Shown here piece by piece: positions 16,860 through 25,533 of a stretch of DNA of 64,000 bases (position 1 is its first letter; each line of letters starts with the position of its first letter). The stretch comes from Microbacterium sp. W4I4 (GTDB lineage Bacteria; Actinomycetota; Actinomycetes; Actinomycetales; Microbacteriaceae): positions 2,542,001 through 2,606,000 of the forward strand of contig NZ_JAUSXT010000001.1 of assembly GCF_030816235.1 (NCBI RefSeq), read 5' to 3'. Both the position numbers and the translations under genes were made by a program. The notes below the pieces were generated by a model. That model saw only the letters and a program-made list of their open reading frames with translations. It did no database searches and was not told the origin of the DNA.

Positions 16860-17735
16860 TCAGCGCGCGGTGCGCGCCAGGATCACCGCTCCGCGGAGCG
16901 AGGCATCAGGACCGAACTCCGAGAGCACCAGCTCCGGCGGATAGGGCAGAGCCTCCGCGAGTCGCGCGCGCAGCGGCTGCAGCAGCGCGTCCCCGGCGCG
17001 GATCATCCCGCCGCCGATGGCGATGCGGGCGGGATCGATCGTCAGGATCGCGGTCGCGAGGTGCCGCGCGATCTCGTCCACCGCCTCCAACCACATCCGG
17101 CTGGCGGGTTCGGAGTGCCCGGCCTCGGAGACGAGCCCGGCAGCATCCGTCGCCGAGATGCCGTCGTCGGCGGCGACCCGTCTGCTCAGACCGCGCCCGC
17201 CCGCGAACTCCTCCAGGGTCGGCGAGGACGCGCTCCAGTCGGAAACCGGTCCGACGATGCCGTAGCCGACCTCGCCGGCAGCGCCGTGGGCGCCGTGGAG
17301 CACCTCGCCGTCGATGATGGGCGCGATGGCGATGCCGGTGCCGAGATTGACGTAGAGGGCCACCGACGAGCCGCGGAGGGCGCCCTCCCGGCACTCCGCG
17401 AGGGCGGCGGCCTTGACGTCGTTCGAGATCGCCAGGGCGCTCACCCCGAACTCCGAGCGCAGTCGTGCGCCGAGATCTAGCTCCGACCATCCGATCACGT
17501 TCGGTGCGAGATCCACCCTGTCGTCGAGGACCACGCCCGGAGTGGATATGCCCACGGCATCCAGGACCCCGACGCTGTCGACCAGCCTTCGAGCAGCGTC
17601 GAAGGCGCGCGAGAGCACGCTCGTCGCGGATTCGTCGGCGCCGATGCGCAGCCGCTCCTCGAGGGCGGAGCCGCCTGCGGCCTCGGCGCGGAGAGCGACC
17701 TTCGTGCCGCCGAAGTCGATTCCGAGGACGTTCAC
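16860..17735 (-). CDS. ROK-family sugar kinase-like protein
   Basis: 291 residues with the ASKHA fold of ROK proteins: phosphate-1 loop MNVLGIDFGGTKVAL, GISTPGVV, SNDVKAAALAE, NLGTGIAIAPIIDGEV and GAHGAAGEVGY. The usual zinc ligands (CXCGXXGCXE) after the E-x-G-H site are missing and the His of E-x-G-H is Tyr, so catalysis cannot be assumed. There is no HTH domain, so this is the kinase-like branch. The GTG at 17735 follows GGAGG by 8 nt; an alternative GTG (17759) overlaps the lyase stop as GTGA and adds 8 residues. In context it may phosphorylate the imported (amino)sugar after deacetylation. Confidence 0.8.
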   Translation of the reverse strand: MNVLGIDFGGTKVALRAEAAGGSALEERLRIGADESATSVLSRAFDAARRLVDSVGVLDAVGISTPGVVLDDRVDLAPNVIGWSELDLGARLRSEFGVSALAISNDVKAAALAECREGALRGSSVALYVNLGTGIAIAPIIDGEVLHGAHGAAGEVGYGIVGPVSDWSASSPTLEEFAGGRGLSRRVAADDGISATDAAGLVSEAGHSEPASRMWLEAVDEIARHLATAILTIDPARIAIGGGMIRAGDALLQPLRARLAEALPYPPELVLSEFGPDASLRGAVILARTAR

Positions 17736-17755
17736 CGCAGCATCCTCCGGCGACG

Positions 17756-19258
17756 TCACGCGAGCGCGGCGGTCGCCGCGACCAGGTCGTCCGCGACGGT
17801 GTCCAGGTGAGCGCGCGCGTCGTCCCGCCAGGTGCGAAACTCCTCCACGACCGCTACCCGGGCGGATGCCATCCGCGCCACCTCCGCGGGGGCCGCGCCG
17901 CCCGTCGACGTGCGCACCGCGACGAAGTTGTCCGCATCCAGGGCGCGCGCGAAGTCGGCCGGGGTCAGCGAGACGTCGCGGCCAGCGACCTCCGTCGTGA
18001 TCTCGTGCACGCGCTCGGGGTCGATGGTGCGCACGTCGACGATGCCCGCGGCATCCGCTTCGCGCACCACGCGCGACACGACCGTGTGCGCCTGCGTGAA
18101 CGTGAGCCCGCCGTCGCGGACGAGTGTGTCGGCCAGCTCGGTCGCGTTCGCGAAGGATGCCAGGGCGCGCTCGCGCATCACGTCGGTGTTCACCTGGAGG
18201 GTGCCGAGCACTCCCGTGAGCAGGTGCAGCACGTCGGTCAGGGTGTCGACGGCGCGCCACGCGTACGGCTGCAGATCGTCCTCGGTGTCGACGATGTCCC
18301 CGAAGGGGGTGTTGTGCATCATCGTGAGCACCGTCGCCGCACTCGCCGAGGCGGCGGAAAGCAGCGAGCGGGAGTGCTCGAGGGAGACGGGGTTGCGCTT
18401 CTGGGGCATGATCGACGAGATCTGCACGTAGGGGGCCGCCACGCGGTACAGGCCGAACTCGGCCGTGCACCAGGTGAGGAAGTCGACGCAGCTGCGACCG
18501 GTGTCGATCGCCATGAGCTGCAGGGCGATCGCGGAGTGCGCGATGTAGTCGGTCGCGGCGACCGCGTCATAGGAGTTCTCCACCAGCCCGCGGAAGCCCA
18601 GCAGCCTGGCCATGTGGTCGCGGTCGATCGCGAAGCCGGTGCCCGTCAGGGCTGCGCCGCCCATGGGCGAGTAGTCGAGGCTCTCGTACGCCTGCTGCAC
18701 GCGGCGGATGTCGCGGCCCAGCACGTCCGCGATCGCGAGGAAGCGGTGCCCGAGCGTCGACGGCTGAGCGGGTTGGGTGTGCGTGTGCTCGAGCGACAGG
18801 GTGTCGGCGTGCTCGGCGCCCAGACGGACCAGGGTCTCGTACAGTTCGCCCGCGGCATCCAGCACCCGCAGCAGCTGGCGGCGCATCACCATCCGGTACA
18901 GGGCCATGCCCATGTCGTTGCGGCTGCGCGCGGTGTGCAGGCTTCCCGTCACCTCGCCGCCGATGCGCATCATCTCGTGCTCGACCGTGAAGAAGAGGTC
19001 CTCGAACTGGCCGGTGTACTCGCTCGCCGCGAGCGCGTCGAGGTCGAGTCCGTCGATGGAGCGCGCGATGGCGGCGGCATCCGTGTCGCTGAGGATCCCC
19101 GCATCGTGCAGCATCACCAGATGCGCGCGGTGGATCTGGATCATCGACGGCAGCAGCATCCGCTTCGCCTGGTCGTAGGCAGGACGCAGCACGGCGGTGG
19201 TGTAGCTCTCGCCGGGGAAAGACTCTCCGTCACGCTGGATGATCTCGTCGCGGTTCAT
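17756..19258 (-). CDS. Argininosuccinate-lyase-like enzyme in a transport operon
   Basis: 500-residue member of the fumarase/aspartase superfamily, ASL branch. Active-site blocks are conserved: HTARSRNDMGMAL, HTHTQPAQPSTLGHRFLA, and the mobile signature loop SSIMPQKRNPVSLEH with its catalytic serine. Such enzymes eliminate fumarate (or another unsaturated acid) from a C-N adduct. No arginine-biosynthesis gene is near; it lies between an ABC permease and a ROK protein, so a catabolic substrate such as an N-succinyl or amino-dicarboxylate adduct is more likely than argininosuccinate. Ethylenediamine-disuccinate lyase, also ASL-type, is a precedent for that use. Substrate not identified. Confidence 0.8.
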   Translation of the reverse strand: MNRDEIIQRDGESFPGESYTTAVLRPAYDQAKRMLLPSMIQIHRAHLVMLHDAGILSDTDAAAIARSIDGLDLDALAASEYTGQFEDLFFTVEHEMMRIGGEVTGSLHTARSRNDMGMALYRMVMRRQLLRVLDAAGELYETLVRLGAEHADTLSLEHTHTQPAQPSTLGHRFLAIADVLGRDIRRVQQAYESLDYSPMGGAALTGTGFAIDRDHMARLLGFRGLVENSYDAVAATDYIAHSAIALQLMAIDTGRSCVDFLTWCTAEFGLYRVAAPYVQISSIMPQKRNPVSLEHSRSLLSAASASAATVLTMMHNTPFGDIVDTEDDLQPYAWRAVDTLTDVLHLLTGVLGTLQVNTDVMRERALASFANATELADTLVRDGGLTFTQAHTVVSRVVREADAAGIVDVRTIDPERVHEITTEVAGRDVSLTPADFARALDADNFVAVRTSTGGAAPAEVARMASARVAVVEEFRTWRDDARAHLDTVADDLVAATAALA

Positions 19259-19331
19259 TTCTTCTTCTCTTTCAGGGGTATGGCAGGGTGTTGCCCGCCG
19301 GGCGGGCGCGGAAGTCTGCGGGGAGTGCGGT

Positions 19332-21077
19332 TCAGAGCGTGACTGCGGTGCCTTGCTTCGCCTCCATCCGGCGGGTGATGATCAGCACGCCGAGCACCAG
19401 GAGCACCTGGATCATGCCGTAGACCGAACCCGTGCCGATGTTGCCCTGATAGTTCTCGTTGTTGATGGCGATCGACAGCGGAACCCAGGCGGGGGTGTAG
19501 ATCAGGATGCTGGCGACGAACTCGCCCACGCCGTCGACGAAGGCCAGCAGTGCGCCGGCCATGATGCCGCGGGAGACGAGCGGGAGCACCACCTTGCGGA
19601 ACGCGTACCACCAGCTCGCGCCGAGGCTGCGCGCGGCATCCTCGAGATTCGGATCCAGCTGAGAGAACGACGCGAACGTCGAACGGAAGATGAGCGGGTT
19701 GAATCGCACGAAGTACGCCAGCGGCAGGATCGCGAAGGTGCCGACGAGCACCTGGCCGAAGGCGAACGGCGAGGGGCTGGAGAACGCGGTGATCAGGTTG
19801 ATCGCCACGACCGTGCCCGGCAGCGCCCAGGGAAGCATGATCGCGATGTCGAGGACGAGCTTGCCGCGGAAGTGCATGCGGCTCATCACGTACGCCGCAC
19901 CGGCGCCGAGGATCATGGCGCCTCCGACCGCGATCAGGCTCATCAGCAGCGAGTTGGTCACCGGACGCCAGAAGTCCGCACCCTCGAACAGCTGCGCCCA
20001 CCATTCCAGGGTGTAGCCGGTGGGCAGCACGCTGCGCAGCCATCCGCCCTTCGCGGTGAACGACAGCACCGCGATCATCACGATGGGCAGCACCAGGAAG
20101 AGGGTCGTCGGCACGGCGATGATGACCAGCAGCACCTTCAGCGGTGTCGAGGTGACGGTGGAGCGCTTGCGGCCACCGCCCTTGGACTGGGTGCGGTACA
20201 CCTTGCGCTGCTCGTACGAGCGGATGATCGCGAGGAACACGATCGAGATGATCGCGAGGGTGGTGGAGATGATGGAGGCCAGCCGCATGTCGCCATTGGT
20301 CTTGGCGATCACGATCTGCTGCGTCATCACATCCGTGTACTGGAACAGCAGCGGCGCCGTGTACGAGGACATCGCCGACATGAAGGTGATGAGCGAGCCG
20401 GCGACGAGAGCGGGGGTCAGCATCGGGAGCACGACCTTGCGCCAGACGCGCCCCGTGCTCGCACCCATCGACTCGGCCGCCTCCTCCAGGGAGGAGTCGG
20501 CGTTGGCCAGCGCGGCCGATACCGTGAGGAAGAAGTAGGGGTACATCGTCATGGCGTGCACGATCAGCACGCCGGCCAGGCCCTGCAGCCAGAATGTCTG
20601 CTGGTCGAAGCCGAACCACTCCTGCATCGCGAACGGGATGCGCCCGCCGACGCCGAACAGCAGCTTGAACGACCACACGCCCATCAGCGGCGGCAGGGCG
20701 ATCGGCAGCAGGGCGAGCACCTGGCAGATCCGACGGCCGGGGAAGTCCCAGCGCGTGAGCAGGATGGCGACGGCGGTGCCGAGCAGCCCGGCCACCAGCA
20801 CCGAGAGCAGCGACAGCACGATCGAGCCGCCGATGGCGGAGGTCTGGGTCGGATTGGCGAAGAAGTCGCTCCACGCCTTGAACGAGAACCCGAGCACTGC
20901 CGCCTTGTCCTGGGAGATGCTGCGGCGCGCGGTCGCGATCATGGGACCGATCACGTAGCCGAGCAGCACCACGCCCAGCAGGACGAGGGTGAGGACGGTG
21001 GACCAGCGGCGGCGGATCCACGGTGGGCGCTTGGACGGGCCGGTGACCCGCTGCGCGTTGGTCAGCGTGGTCATCAC
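19332..21077 (-). CDS. Fbp-type ABC transporter permease, two fused halves
   Basis: 581-residue inner-membrane protein with about 12 helices, a tandem fusion of two permease domains, as in FbpB/AfuB and 2-aminoethylphosphonate permeases. Each half carries an EAA loop that contacts the ATPase: EEAAESMGASTGRVWRKVVL in the first, EDAARSLGASWWYAFRKVVL in the second. The start overlaps the ATPase stop by 4 bp. It works with the ATPase and lipoprotein encoded upstream. Relatives carry iron, phosphonates, thiamine or hexose phosphates. Confidence 0.9.
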   Translation of the reverse strand: MMTTLTNAQRVTGPSKRPPWIRRRWSTVLTLVLLGVVLLGYVIGPMIATARRSISQDKAAVLGFSFKAWSDFFANPTQTSAIGGSIVLSLLSVLVAGLLGTAVAILLTRWDFPGRRICQVLALLPIALPPLMGVWSFKLLFGVGGRIPFAMQEWFGFDQQTFWLQGLAGVLIVHAMTMYPYFFLTVSAALANADSSLEEAAESMGASTGRVWRKVVLPMLTPALVAGSLITFMSAMSSYTAPLLFQYTDVMTQQIVIAKTNGDMRLASIISTTLAIISIVFLAIIRSYEQRKVYRTQSKGGGRKRSTVTSTPLKVLLVIIAVPTTLFLVLPIVMIAVLSFTAKGGWLRSVLPTGYTLEWWAQLFEGADFWRPVTNSLLMSLIAVGGAMILGAGAAYVMSRMHFRGKLVLDIAIMLPWALPGTVVAINLITAFSSPSPFAFGQVLVGTFAILPLAYFVRFNPLIFRSTFASFSQLDPNLEDAARSLGASWWYAFRKVVLPLVSRGIMAGALLAFVDGVGEFVASILIYTPAWVPLSIAINNENYQGNIGTGSVYGMIQVLLVLGVLIITRRMEAKQGTAVTL

Positions 21078-22159
21078 TGCTCCGCCGGGACGCAGTAGGC
21101 GGACTCCTCCGGCAGGACCACGCGCAGGGGGTCGCCCCGTTCGGGCCGGGCGTGCGTGCCCGTCAGATCGACCTTGATGCGGCCGATCGAGGTGTCCAGT
21201 TCGCAGGAGAGCGAGTAGCCGATGAAATCGACGTCGACCACGATTCCCGAGACGACGTTCGCCACCTCGCCGTCCGTCGCCGGGCGGACGTTCTCCGCGC
21301 GGACGGTCGCGACCAGCGCGGATCCGGATGCGAAGGAGACATCGGGTGCGGCGTTCTCGGTGCGCACGTGCAGCGTGCTGCCGTCTGCGAGGTCGAGCAC
21401 CGCGCGCCCGCCGTCCACCCGGCGCACGGTGGCGTCGAGCAGGTTGTTGCGGCCGAGGAACCCCGCGACGAACGCGGTGCGCGGGTGGCTGTACACCTCA
21501 TCGGGCGTGCCCACCTGGTGCACCACCGCGGTGTTCATGACGGCGATGCGAGTGGACATCGCCAGAGCCTCGGCCTGGTCGTGCGTGACGTAGACCGAGG
21601 TGATGCCTGTCTCGGCGTGCAGATCGCGCAGCGCGCCGCGCATCTCCAGACGCAGCTTCGCGTCGAGGTTCGACATCGGTTCGTCCAGCAGGAGCAGCTG
21701 GGGGCGGAAGACGAGCGCTCGGGCGAGCGCGACACGCTGCTGCTGCCCGCCCGAGAGCTCGTCGACGCGGGCGCCCGCCTGAGCGGCGAGTCCCACCTGT
21801 GCCAGCACGTCGCGGATGCGACGCTCGGCCTCGGCCTTCTGCACCTTGCGCACGTCGAGTCCGAATCCGACGTTGCGCGTGACGGACATGTGCGGGAACA
21901 GCGCGTAGTTCTGGAAGACCAGACCCACGTCGCGCTTGCTCGCCGGCGCGTACGTCACGTCGCGATCGTCGAAGTGGATCGTGCCGCTGTCGGGCTCCTC
22001 GAAGCCGGCGATTATGCGCAGCGTCGTCGACTTGCCGCAACCCGACGGACCGAGCAGAGTGAAGAACTCCCCGTCGGCGACCGTCAGATCGATGCCGTCC
22101 ACGACGGTGCCCGAACGCGCGAACGACTTGCGCAGCTGGTGCAGTGCGACCGAGACCAT
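21074..22159 (-). CDS. ABC transporter ATP-binding protein with TOBE domain
   Basis: 361 residues. Walker A GPSGCGKST, signature LSGGQQQRVALARAL, Walker B LLLLDEPMSNLDAKLR and switch VTHDQAEA are complete. The C-terminal third is a TOBE-type regulatory domain (VRAENVRPA ... VVDVDFIGYSLSCEL), as in FbpC/PotA-type importers, so transport may be feedback-controlled by a ligand. Starts 8 bp after the binding-protein gene and overlaps the permease start. Confidence 0.92.
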   Translation of the reverse strand: MVSVALHQLRKSFARSGTVVDGIDLTVADGEFFTLLGPSGCGKSTTLRIIAGFEEPDSGTIHFDDRDVTYAPASKRDVGLVFQNYALFPHMSVTRNVGFGLDVRKVQKAEAERRIRDVLAQVGLAAQAGARVDELSGGQQQRVALARALVFRPQLLLLDEPMSNLDAKLRLEMRGALRDLHAETGITSVYVTHDQAEALAMSTRIAVMNTAVVHQVGTPDEVYSHPRTAFVAGFLGRNNLLDATVRRVDGGRAVLDLADGSTLHVRTENAAPDVSFASGSALVATVRAENVRPATDGEVANVVSGIVVDVDFIGYSLSCELDTSIGRIKVDLTGTHARPERGDPLRVVLPEESAYCVPAEQ

Positions 22160-22167
22160 GTGTCAGA

Positions 22168-23268
22168 TCAGCCCTTGTCCTTGATGTTGTCGGCCCAGTA
22201 CGTCATCCACTCGTCCTGGTGCTCGGCGAAGACGGCCCAGTCGATCTTCATCTCGTTGAGGTCGAAGTCCTTCATCCAGTCGGGCTGGTCGCCCTCGGGG
22301 ATGTCCATCGCCGGGATCTGGTAGTAGTCCGAGGCGAGCTTGGCCTGCATCTTCGGCTCCATCAGGAAGTCCATGAACGCCTGACCTGCGGCCTGCTGCT
22401 TCTCGTTCTTGATGACGGCGACGCCGTCGACGAGCACGGGAGCGCCCGACTTCGGCATGATGTAGCCCCACGGACGGTTGTTCTTCAGCGGCTGGATCAG
22501 CGCGTCCTGCATGTTCCACACGGTCACCTGACCGGTGCCCTGGTCGAGCTGCGTGTACATGTCATCAGGCGTCGCCGCGTACGAGACGGTGTTCGCGTCG
22601 ATCTTCTTCAGCAGGTCGTAGCCGGCATCCGGCTTGCCGTCCGCATCGAAGGCCGAGTAGACCATCGAGGCGTAGATCGTGCGCATGGTGCCCGAGGGCA
22701 TGACATCGCGGATGACGATCTTGTCCTTCCACTCGGGCTTGGCGAGGTCCGCCCAGTCCTGCGGAGCGCTCTTCTCGTCGAGCAGATCGGAGTTGTAGAT
22801 GATGACCTCGGGAAGCAGCATCTCCGCGATCCACTGGTTGTCGGGATCCTTGTACTTGTCGTCGACGTCTCCGCCGCTCTTCGGCTCGTACGCGGAGAGC
22901 AGGCCCTCGTCGGCGGCCTGTTCGAACTGCTGCTGCGTGCCGCCCCACAGGAAACCGGCCTGCGGGTTGCCCGCCTCCGCGCGCATGCGGTCGAGGTTGT
23001 CCTGCGCGCCGGCGATGACCGTGGTCACCTTGCCCGCGTAATCGGGGTTGGCCTTCTCGAACTCGGAGACGACCCAGGCGACCTCGTCCTTGTCGCGACC
23101 GGTGTAGATGGTCAGACTCTCGCTGGGCTTCACCTCCGAGTTGTCGTCGGCGGGTGCGGTGGTCTTGGCGGGTGCGACGTCGCCGGCGCATCCGGAGAGC
23201 AGCAGGGCGCCTGCTGCGGCGAAGCCGGCGAACGCGGTCAGTCGGCGGGTGGTGGTGTGTGCCTTCAT
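22168..23268 (-). CDS. ABC importer substrate-binding lipoprotein (Fbp/AfuA-like)
   Basis: 366 residues, lipoprotein signal ending LLLSGC, mature part starting with a short acidic linker. SLTIYTGRDKDEVAWVVSEF near residue 50, MRAEAGNPQAGFLWGG and ALIQPLKNNRPWGYIMPKSG are typical of the family-1 solute-binding group that includes ferric-ion and hexose-phosphate binders. The iron-binding Tyr-Tyr pair of FbpA is not obvious, which argues against plain ferric iron. SD GAGGAAG precedes ATG at 23268. First transporter gene, 79 bp after the ROK regulator. Confidence 0.88.
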   Translation of the reverse strand: MKAHTTTRRLTAFAGFAAAGALLLSGCAGDVAPAKTTAPADDNSEVKPSESLTIYTGRDKDEVAWVVSEFEKANPDYAGKVTTVIAGAQDNLDRMRAEAGNPQAGFLWGGTQQQFEQAADEGLLSAYEPKSGGDVDDKYKDPDNQWIAEMLLPEVIIYNSDLLDEKSAPQDWADLAKPEWKDKIVIRDVMPSGTMRTIYASMVYSAFDADGKPDAGYDLLKKIDANTVSYAATPDDMYTQLDQGTGQVTVWNMQDALIQPLKNNRPWGYIMPKSGAPVLVDGVAVIKNEKQQAAGQAFMDFLMEPKMQAKLASDYYQIPAMDIPEGDQPDWMKDFDLNEMKIDWAVFAEHQDEWMTYWADNIKDKG

Positions 23269-23347
23269 GTTCTTCCTCGTCGAGTCGATGCGGCGGATGC
23301 CGCGGGATGGATTGCGGATGGGTGGTGGGAAGGGTTCGGGATGCCGG

Positions 23348-24466
23348 TCATAGGCCTCCGGCCAGAAGCTGCTGCCAGCAGCGGTTCAGGGCGGAGTCGA
23401 GAACGGCATCCGGTTTGGGTCGGGCAGAGCGGATGTCGGGCAGGAAGGGGAGCTCTCCGCGCAGCGCCTCGAGCATCGCGCTGCGCTCCGATTCGCGGAA
23501 CGACCTGGCGTGACCGCCGAGCAGGATCACGTGCGGGTCGAGAAGTGTGGTGATCACGGCGATCGCATGCGAGAAGGCGGCGAGCACATCGGCGCGGATG
23601 CGCAGGGCTGCGGCATCTCCGTCATCCGCGAGCGCCAGCAGGCGATCGACCGCAGGCGCGTCGACGGTGTGCCCCGCGGCCTCCAGTCGCGATGCGATCG
23701 CAAGAGTGGAGGTGGTGTCCTCGAAGTCGGTCCGGTCGGTCGCGCTCAGCGGGGACAGGCCGATCTCGCCCGCGGCGCCGTGGTCGCCCTCGATCAGGCG
23801 CCCGCCGGCGATGATGCCCGCACCGATGCCCCGGGTGCCGAGATAGAGGTAGACCGCGTTGCGGCTCGCCCGCTCGTCCAGAGTGCGGCGTTCGGATGCC
23901 ATCATCAGGTTCACGTCGTTGTCGATCGTGACGACCACGCCGAACCTCTCGCGCAGCATCGAGCGCAGCGGGACCTCCTCGGTCCAGCCGATATCGGGTG
24001 CGGCGCTCACGTCGCCGGTCTCCGCATCGACGACGCCGGGCACCGCCACGCCGATGCCGAGCACGCGGGGCGTGCGCTCGATCAGCGCCGCGATGGCGTC
24101 GCCGATCGACTCAGGACTGATCACCCCGTCGATCGCCTCGGCGCGCGTCTCGGCGATGATCCCGCCGTGCAGGTTCACGCAGCGCGCGCGCAGTCCCTCG
24201 GAGGTGCACGAGACGGCGAGGAGAGCACCGTGATCGCGCACGACCTCGAGGCGGACGGGAGGCCGTCCGATCGCCTGGGCCTGGGTGCCGAGTTCGCGCA
24301 GGATGCCGTCGTCGATGAGACTGCGCACCAGTCGGGTGATCAGAGACGAGCTGACGCCGAACTGCTCGACGAGATCGGTGCGGCTCTTGCGCTGCTCGTG
24401 CAGGGCGCCGACCACGCGGGCGCGCTGCGTGCGCCGGTCATCGAGGGCGAGCGTCGGGCGCGACAT
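23348..24466 (-). CDS. ROK-family transcriptional regulator (NagC/XylR type)
   Basis: 372 residues: an N-terminal winged helix-turn-helix (about 15-70, KSRTDLVEQFGVSSSLITRL with a wing at LGTQAQAIGRPP) joined to a ROK sugar-binding domain (GIGVAVPGVVDAETGDVSAA, IDNDVNLMMASE, YLYLGTRGIGAGIIAGG, GDHGAAGEIG). The ROK zinc-finger cysteines are missing, so it probably only senses ligand. Its ATG shares one base with the deacetylase stop. Candidate sites are the 10-bp inverted repeat at 25424-25450 and the CCGGAAANTAAGT words. Repression relieved by an amino sugar would fit the operon. Confidence 0.85.
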   Translation of the reverse strand: MSRPTLALDDRRTQRARVVGALHEQRKSRTDLVEQFGVSSSLITRLVRSLIDDGILRELGTQAQAIGRPPVRLEVVRDHGALLAVSCTSEGLRARCVNLHGGIIAETRAEAIDGVISPESIGDAIAALIERTPRVLGIGVAVPGVVDAETGDVSAAPDIGWTEEVPLRSMLRERFGVVVTIDNDVNLMMASERRTLDERASRNAVYLYLGTRGIGAGIIAGGRLIEGDHGAAGEIGLSPLSATDRTDFEDTTSTLAIASRLEAAGHTVDAPAVDRLLALADDGDAAALRIRADVLAAFSHAIAVITTLLDPHVILLGGHARSFRESERSAMLEALRGELPFLPDIRSARPKPDAVLDSALNRCWQQLLAGGL

Positions 24467-25368
24467 CAGCGGTCCTCGTCGGAGGGGCGTGAGGCCTCGG
24501 GCAGCAGTGAGGTCTCGTAGTCGGCCGCGGTGCGGTGGCCGCCCTTGACGCGGATGAACCACTCCCGGTCCTGGATGCGCATGCCGCGACCGGATGCGAG
24601 CACCCAGTACGCGCCCTTGACGGTGAGCTGCGTGCGATGGCACGCGAGCGCCGCGGTCTTCGCGGCGAGGTGGTCCGACACGTCGAACTCGACGTCGATC
24701 GCCGCGTCGTCGTGCACCCCGTCCGGATACTCCCGCGGGTCGGGGTCGACCCAGAGCCCGAGCTCGTCGGCATGTCGGGCCAGTTCGGTCAGCTCCGCGA
24801 CGATGAGCTCTCGGGGCACCGCTGTCCAGTAGACGAGTGGCACGTCCCAGACCGACGCGTCGAGCGCGACCGTCGGGTCGGCCGCGAGCTCGACGCCGCG
24901 CATGGCGACACGGTGGGTCTGGATGTGGTCCGGGTGGCCGTAGCCGCCGTTCGGGTCATAGGTGATCACGGCCTGAGGGCGGACCTCACGGATGATCTCG
25001 GCCATCTGCAGGCCCGCCTCGTCGAGGTCGGCCTGCCAGAAGGCGTCCGGGCGATCGTTCGCCGGGATGCCCATCCGGCCGGAGTCGCGGTAGCGACCGG
25101 CGCCGCCGAGATAGCGGTGGTCCGTGACGCCGAGCGCGGAGACGGCGCCAGCGAGCTCTTGGGCACGTTCCGGCCCGAGCTGATCGTCCTCGTCGGCGTG
25201 CAGATGCTGCAGCTCGGGAACGGCGATCCGGCCCTGTTCGCCCTGAGTCGAGGTGACGACGGTGACGCCATGACCCTCCGCGACGAGCCGTGCGATCGTC
25301 CCTCCCGTGGCGCAGCTCTCGTCATCGGGATGAGCATGCGCGAGAAGCACGTGCGAGCTGGCCGCCAT
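24466..25368 (-). CDS. MshB-like PIG-L N-acetylglucosamine-conjugate deacetylase
   Basis: 300-residue cytoplasmic zinc deacetylase. HVLLAHAHPDDESCATGGTI gives the metal/catalytic motif; YLGGAGRYRDSG and ITYDPNGGYGHPDHIQTH match the mycothiol deacetylase MshB almost word for word, including the HPDH zinc histidine. Length equals MshB. In mycothiol synthesis MshB deacetylates GlcNAc-inositol; here the gene leads an operon with a ROK regulator and importer, so it may be a catabolic paralogue. SD AGAGGAG precedes ATG at 25368. Without the rest of the genome the true mshB cannot be excluded. Confidence 0.85.
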   Translation of the reverse strand: MAASSHVLLAHAHPDDESCATGGTIARLVAEGHGVTVVTSTQGEQGRIAVPELQHLHADEDDQLGPERAQELAGAVSALGVTDHRYLGGAGRYRDSGRMGIPANDRPDAFWQADLDEAGLQMAEIIREVRPQAVITYDPNGGYGHPDHIQTHRVAMRGVELAADPTVALDASVWDVPLVYWTAVPRELIVAELTELARHADELGLWVDPDPREYPDGVHDDAAIDVEFDVSDHLAAKTAALACHRTQLTVKGAYWVLASGRGMRIQDREWFIRVKGGHRTAADYETSLLPEASRPSDEDR

Positions 25369-25397
25369 GGCGATCTCCTCTGGGCGTCGGGGGCTGT

Positions 25398-25423
25398 CCT
25401 TGTGAAGTGACCTTGTGAAGTGA
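25398..25423. repeat. Tandem 13-bp repeat upstream of the deacetylase operon
   Basis: CCTTGTGAAGTGA occurs twice with no gap, between the ribosome site of the minus-strand deacetylase gene and the inverted repeat at 25424. It falls where the -10 region or early leader of this operon should be. Confidence 0.75.
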
Positions 25424-25450
25424 CTTTGATTCTGCCAGCAAGAATCAAAG
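25424..25450. promoter_or_regulatory. Perfect 10-bp inverted repeat, probable ROK operator
   Basis: CTTTGATTCT and AGAATCAAAG flank a 7-nt centre GCCAGCA, about 56 bp upstream of the deacetylase start. Size, symmetry and AT-rich arms suit a repressor dimer; the ROK regulator in the same operon is the obvious candidate. Confidence 0.6.
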
Positions 25451-25458
25451 CCTGACAG

Positions 25459-25477
25459 ACCGGAAAATAAGTCGGGT
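25459..25477 (+). promoter_or_regulatory. Fourth copy of the CCGGAAANTAAGT motif
   Basis: ACCGGAAAATAAGTCGGGT, nearly the same as the words at 16756 (reverse) and 16821. It lies farther upstream of the deacetylase operon, beside the inverted repeat. Confidence 0.5.
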
Positions 25478-25511
25478 GGAGCGCGATTCTCATTCTCGGC
25501 ATGACCCTTGT

Positions 25512-25526
25512 TGAGAATGGTTCTCA
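25512..25526. promoter_or_regulatory. Zur box in the znuA promoter
   Basis: TGAGAATGGTTCTCA is a near-perfect 15-bp palindrome close to the actinobacterial Zur consensus TGAAAATGATTTTCA. It ends 7 bp before the -10 hexamer TAGTGT (25534-25539), so bound Zur would cover the -35 region and block znuABC when zinc is plentiful. Confidence 0.8.
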
Positions 25527-25533
25527 TTTGCAT

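Noticed and set aside
17756..19258. Naming the ASL-like gene argH
   Set aside because: Motifs fit, but no arg genes are adjacent and the transporter context suggests another substrate.
24466..25368. Naming the MshB-like gene as the mycothiol-biosynthesis mshB
   Set aside because: Sequence alone allows it, but the operon with importer and ROK regulator argues for a catabolic paralogue; left unnamed.
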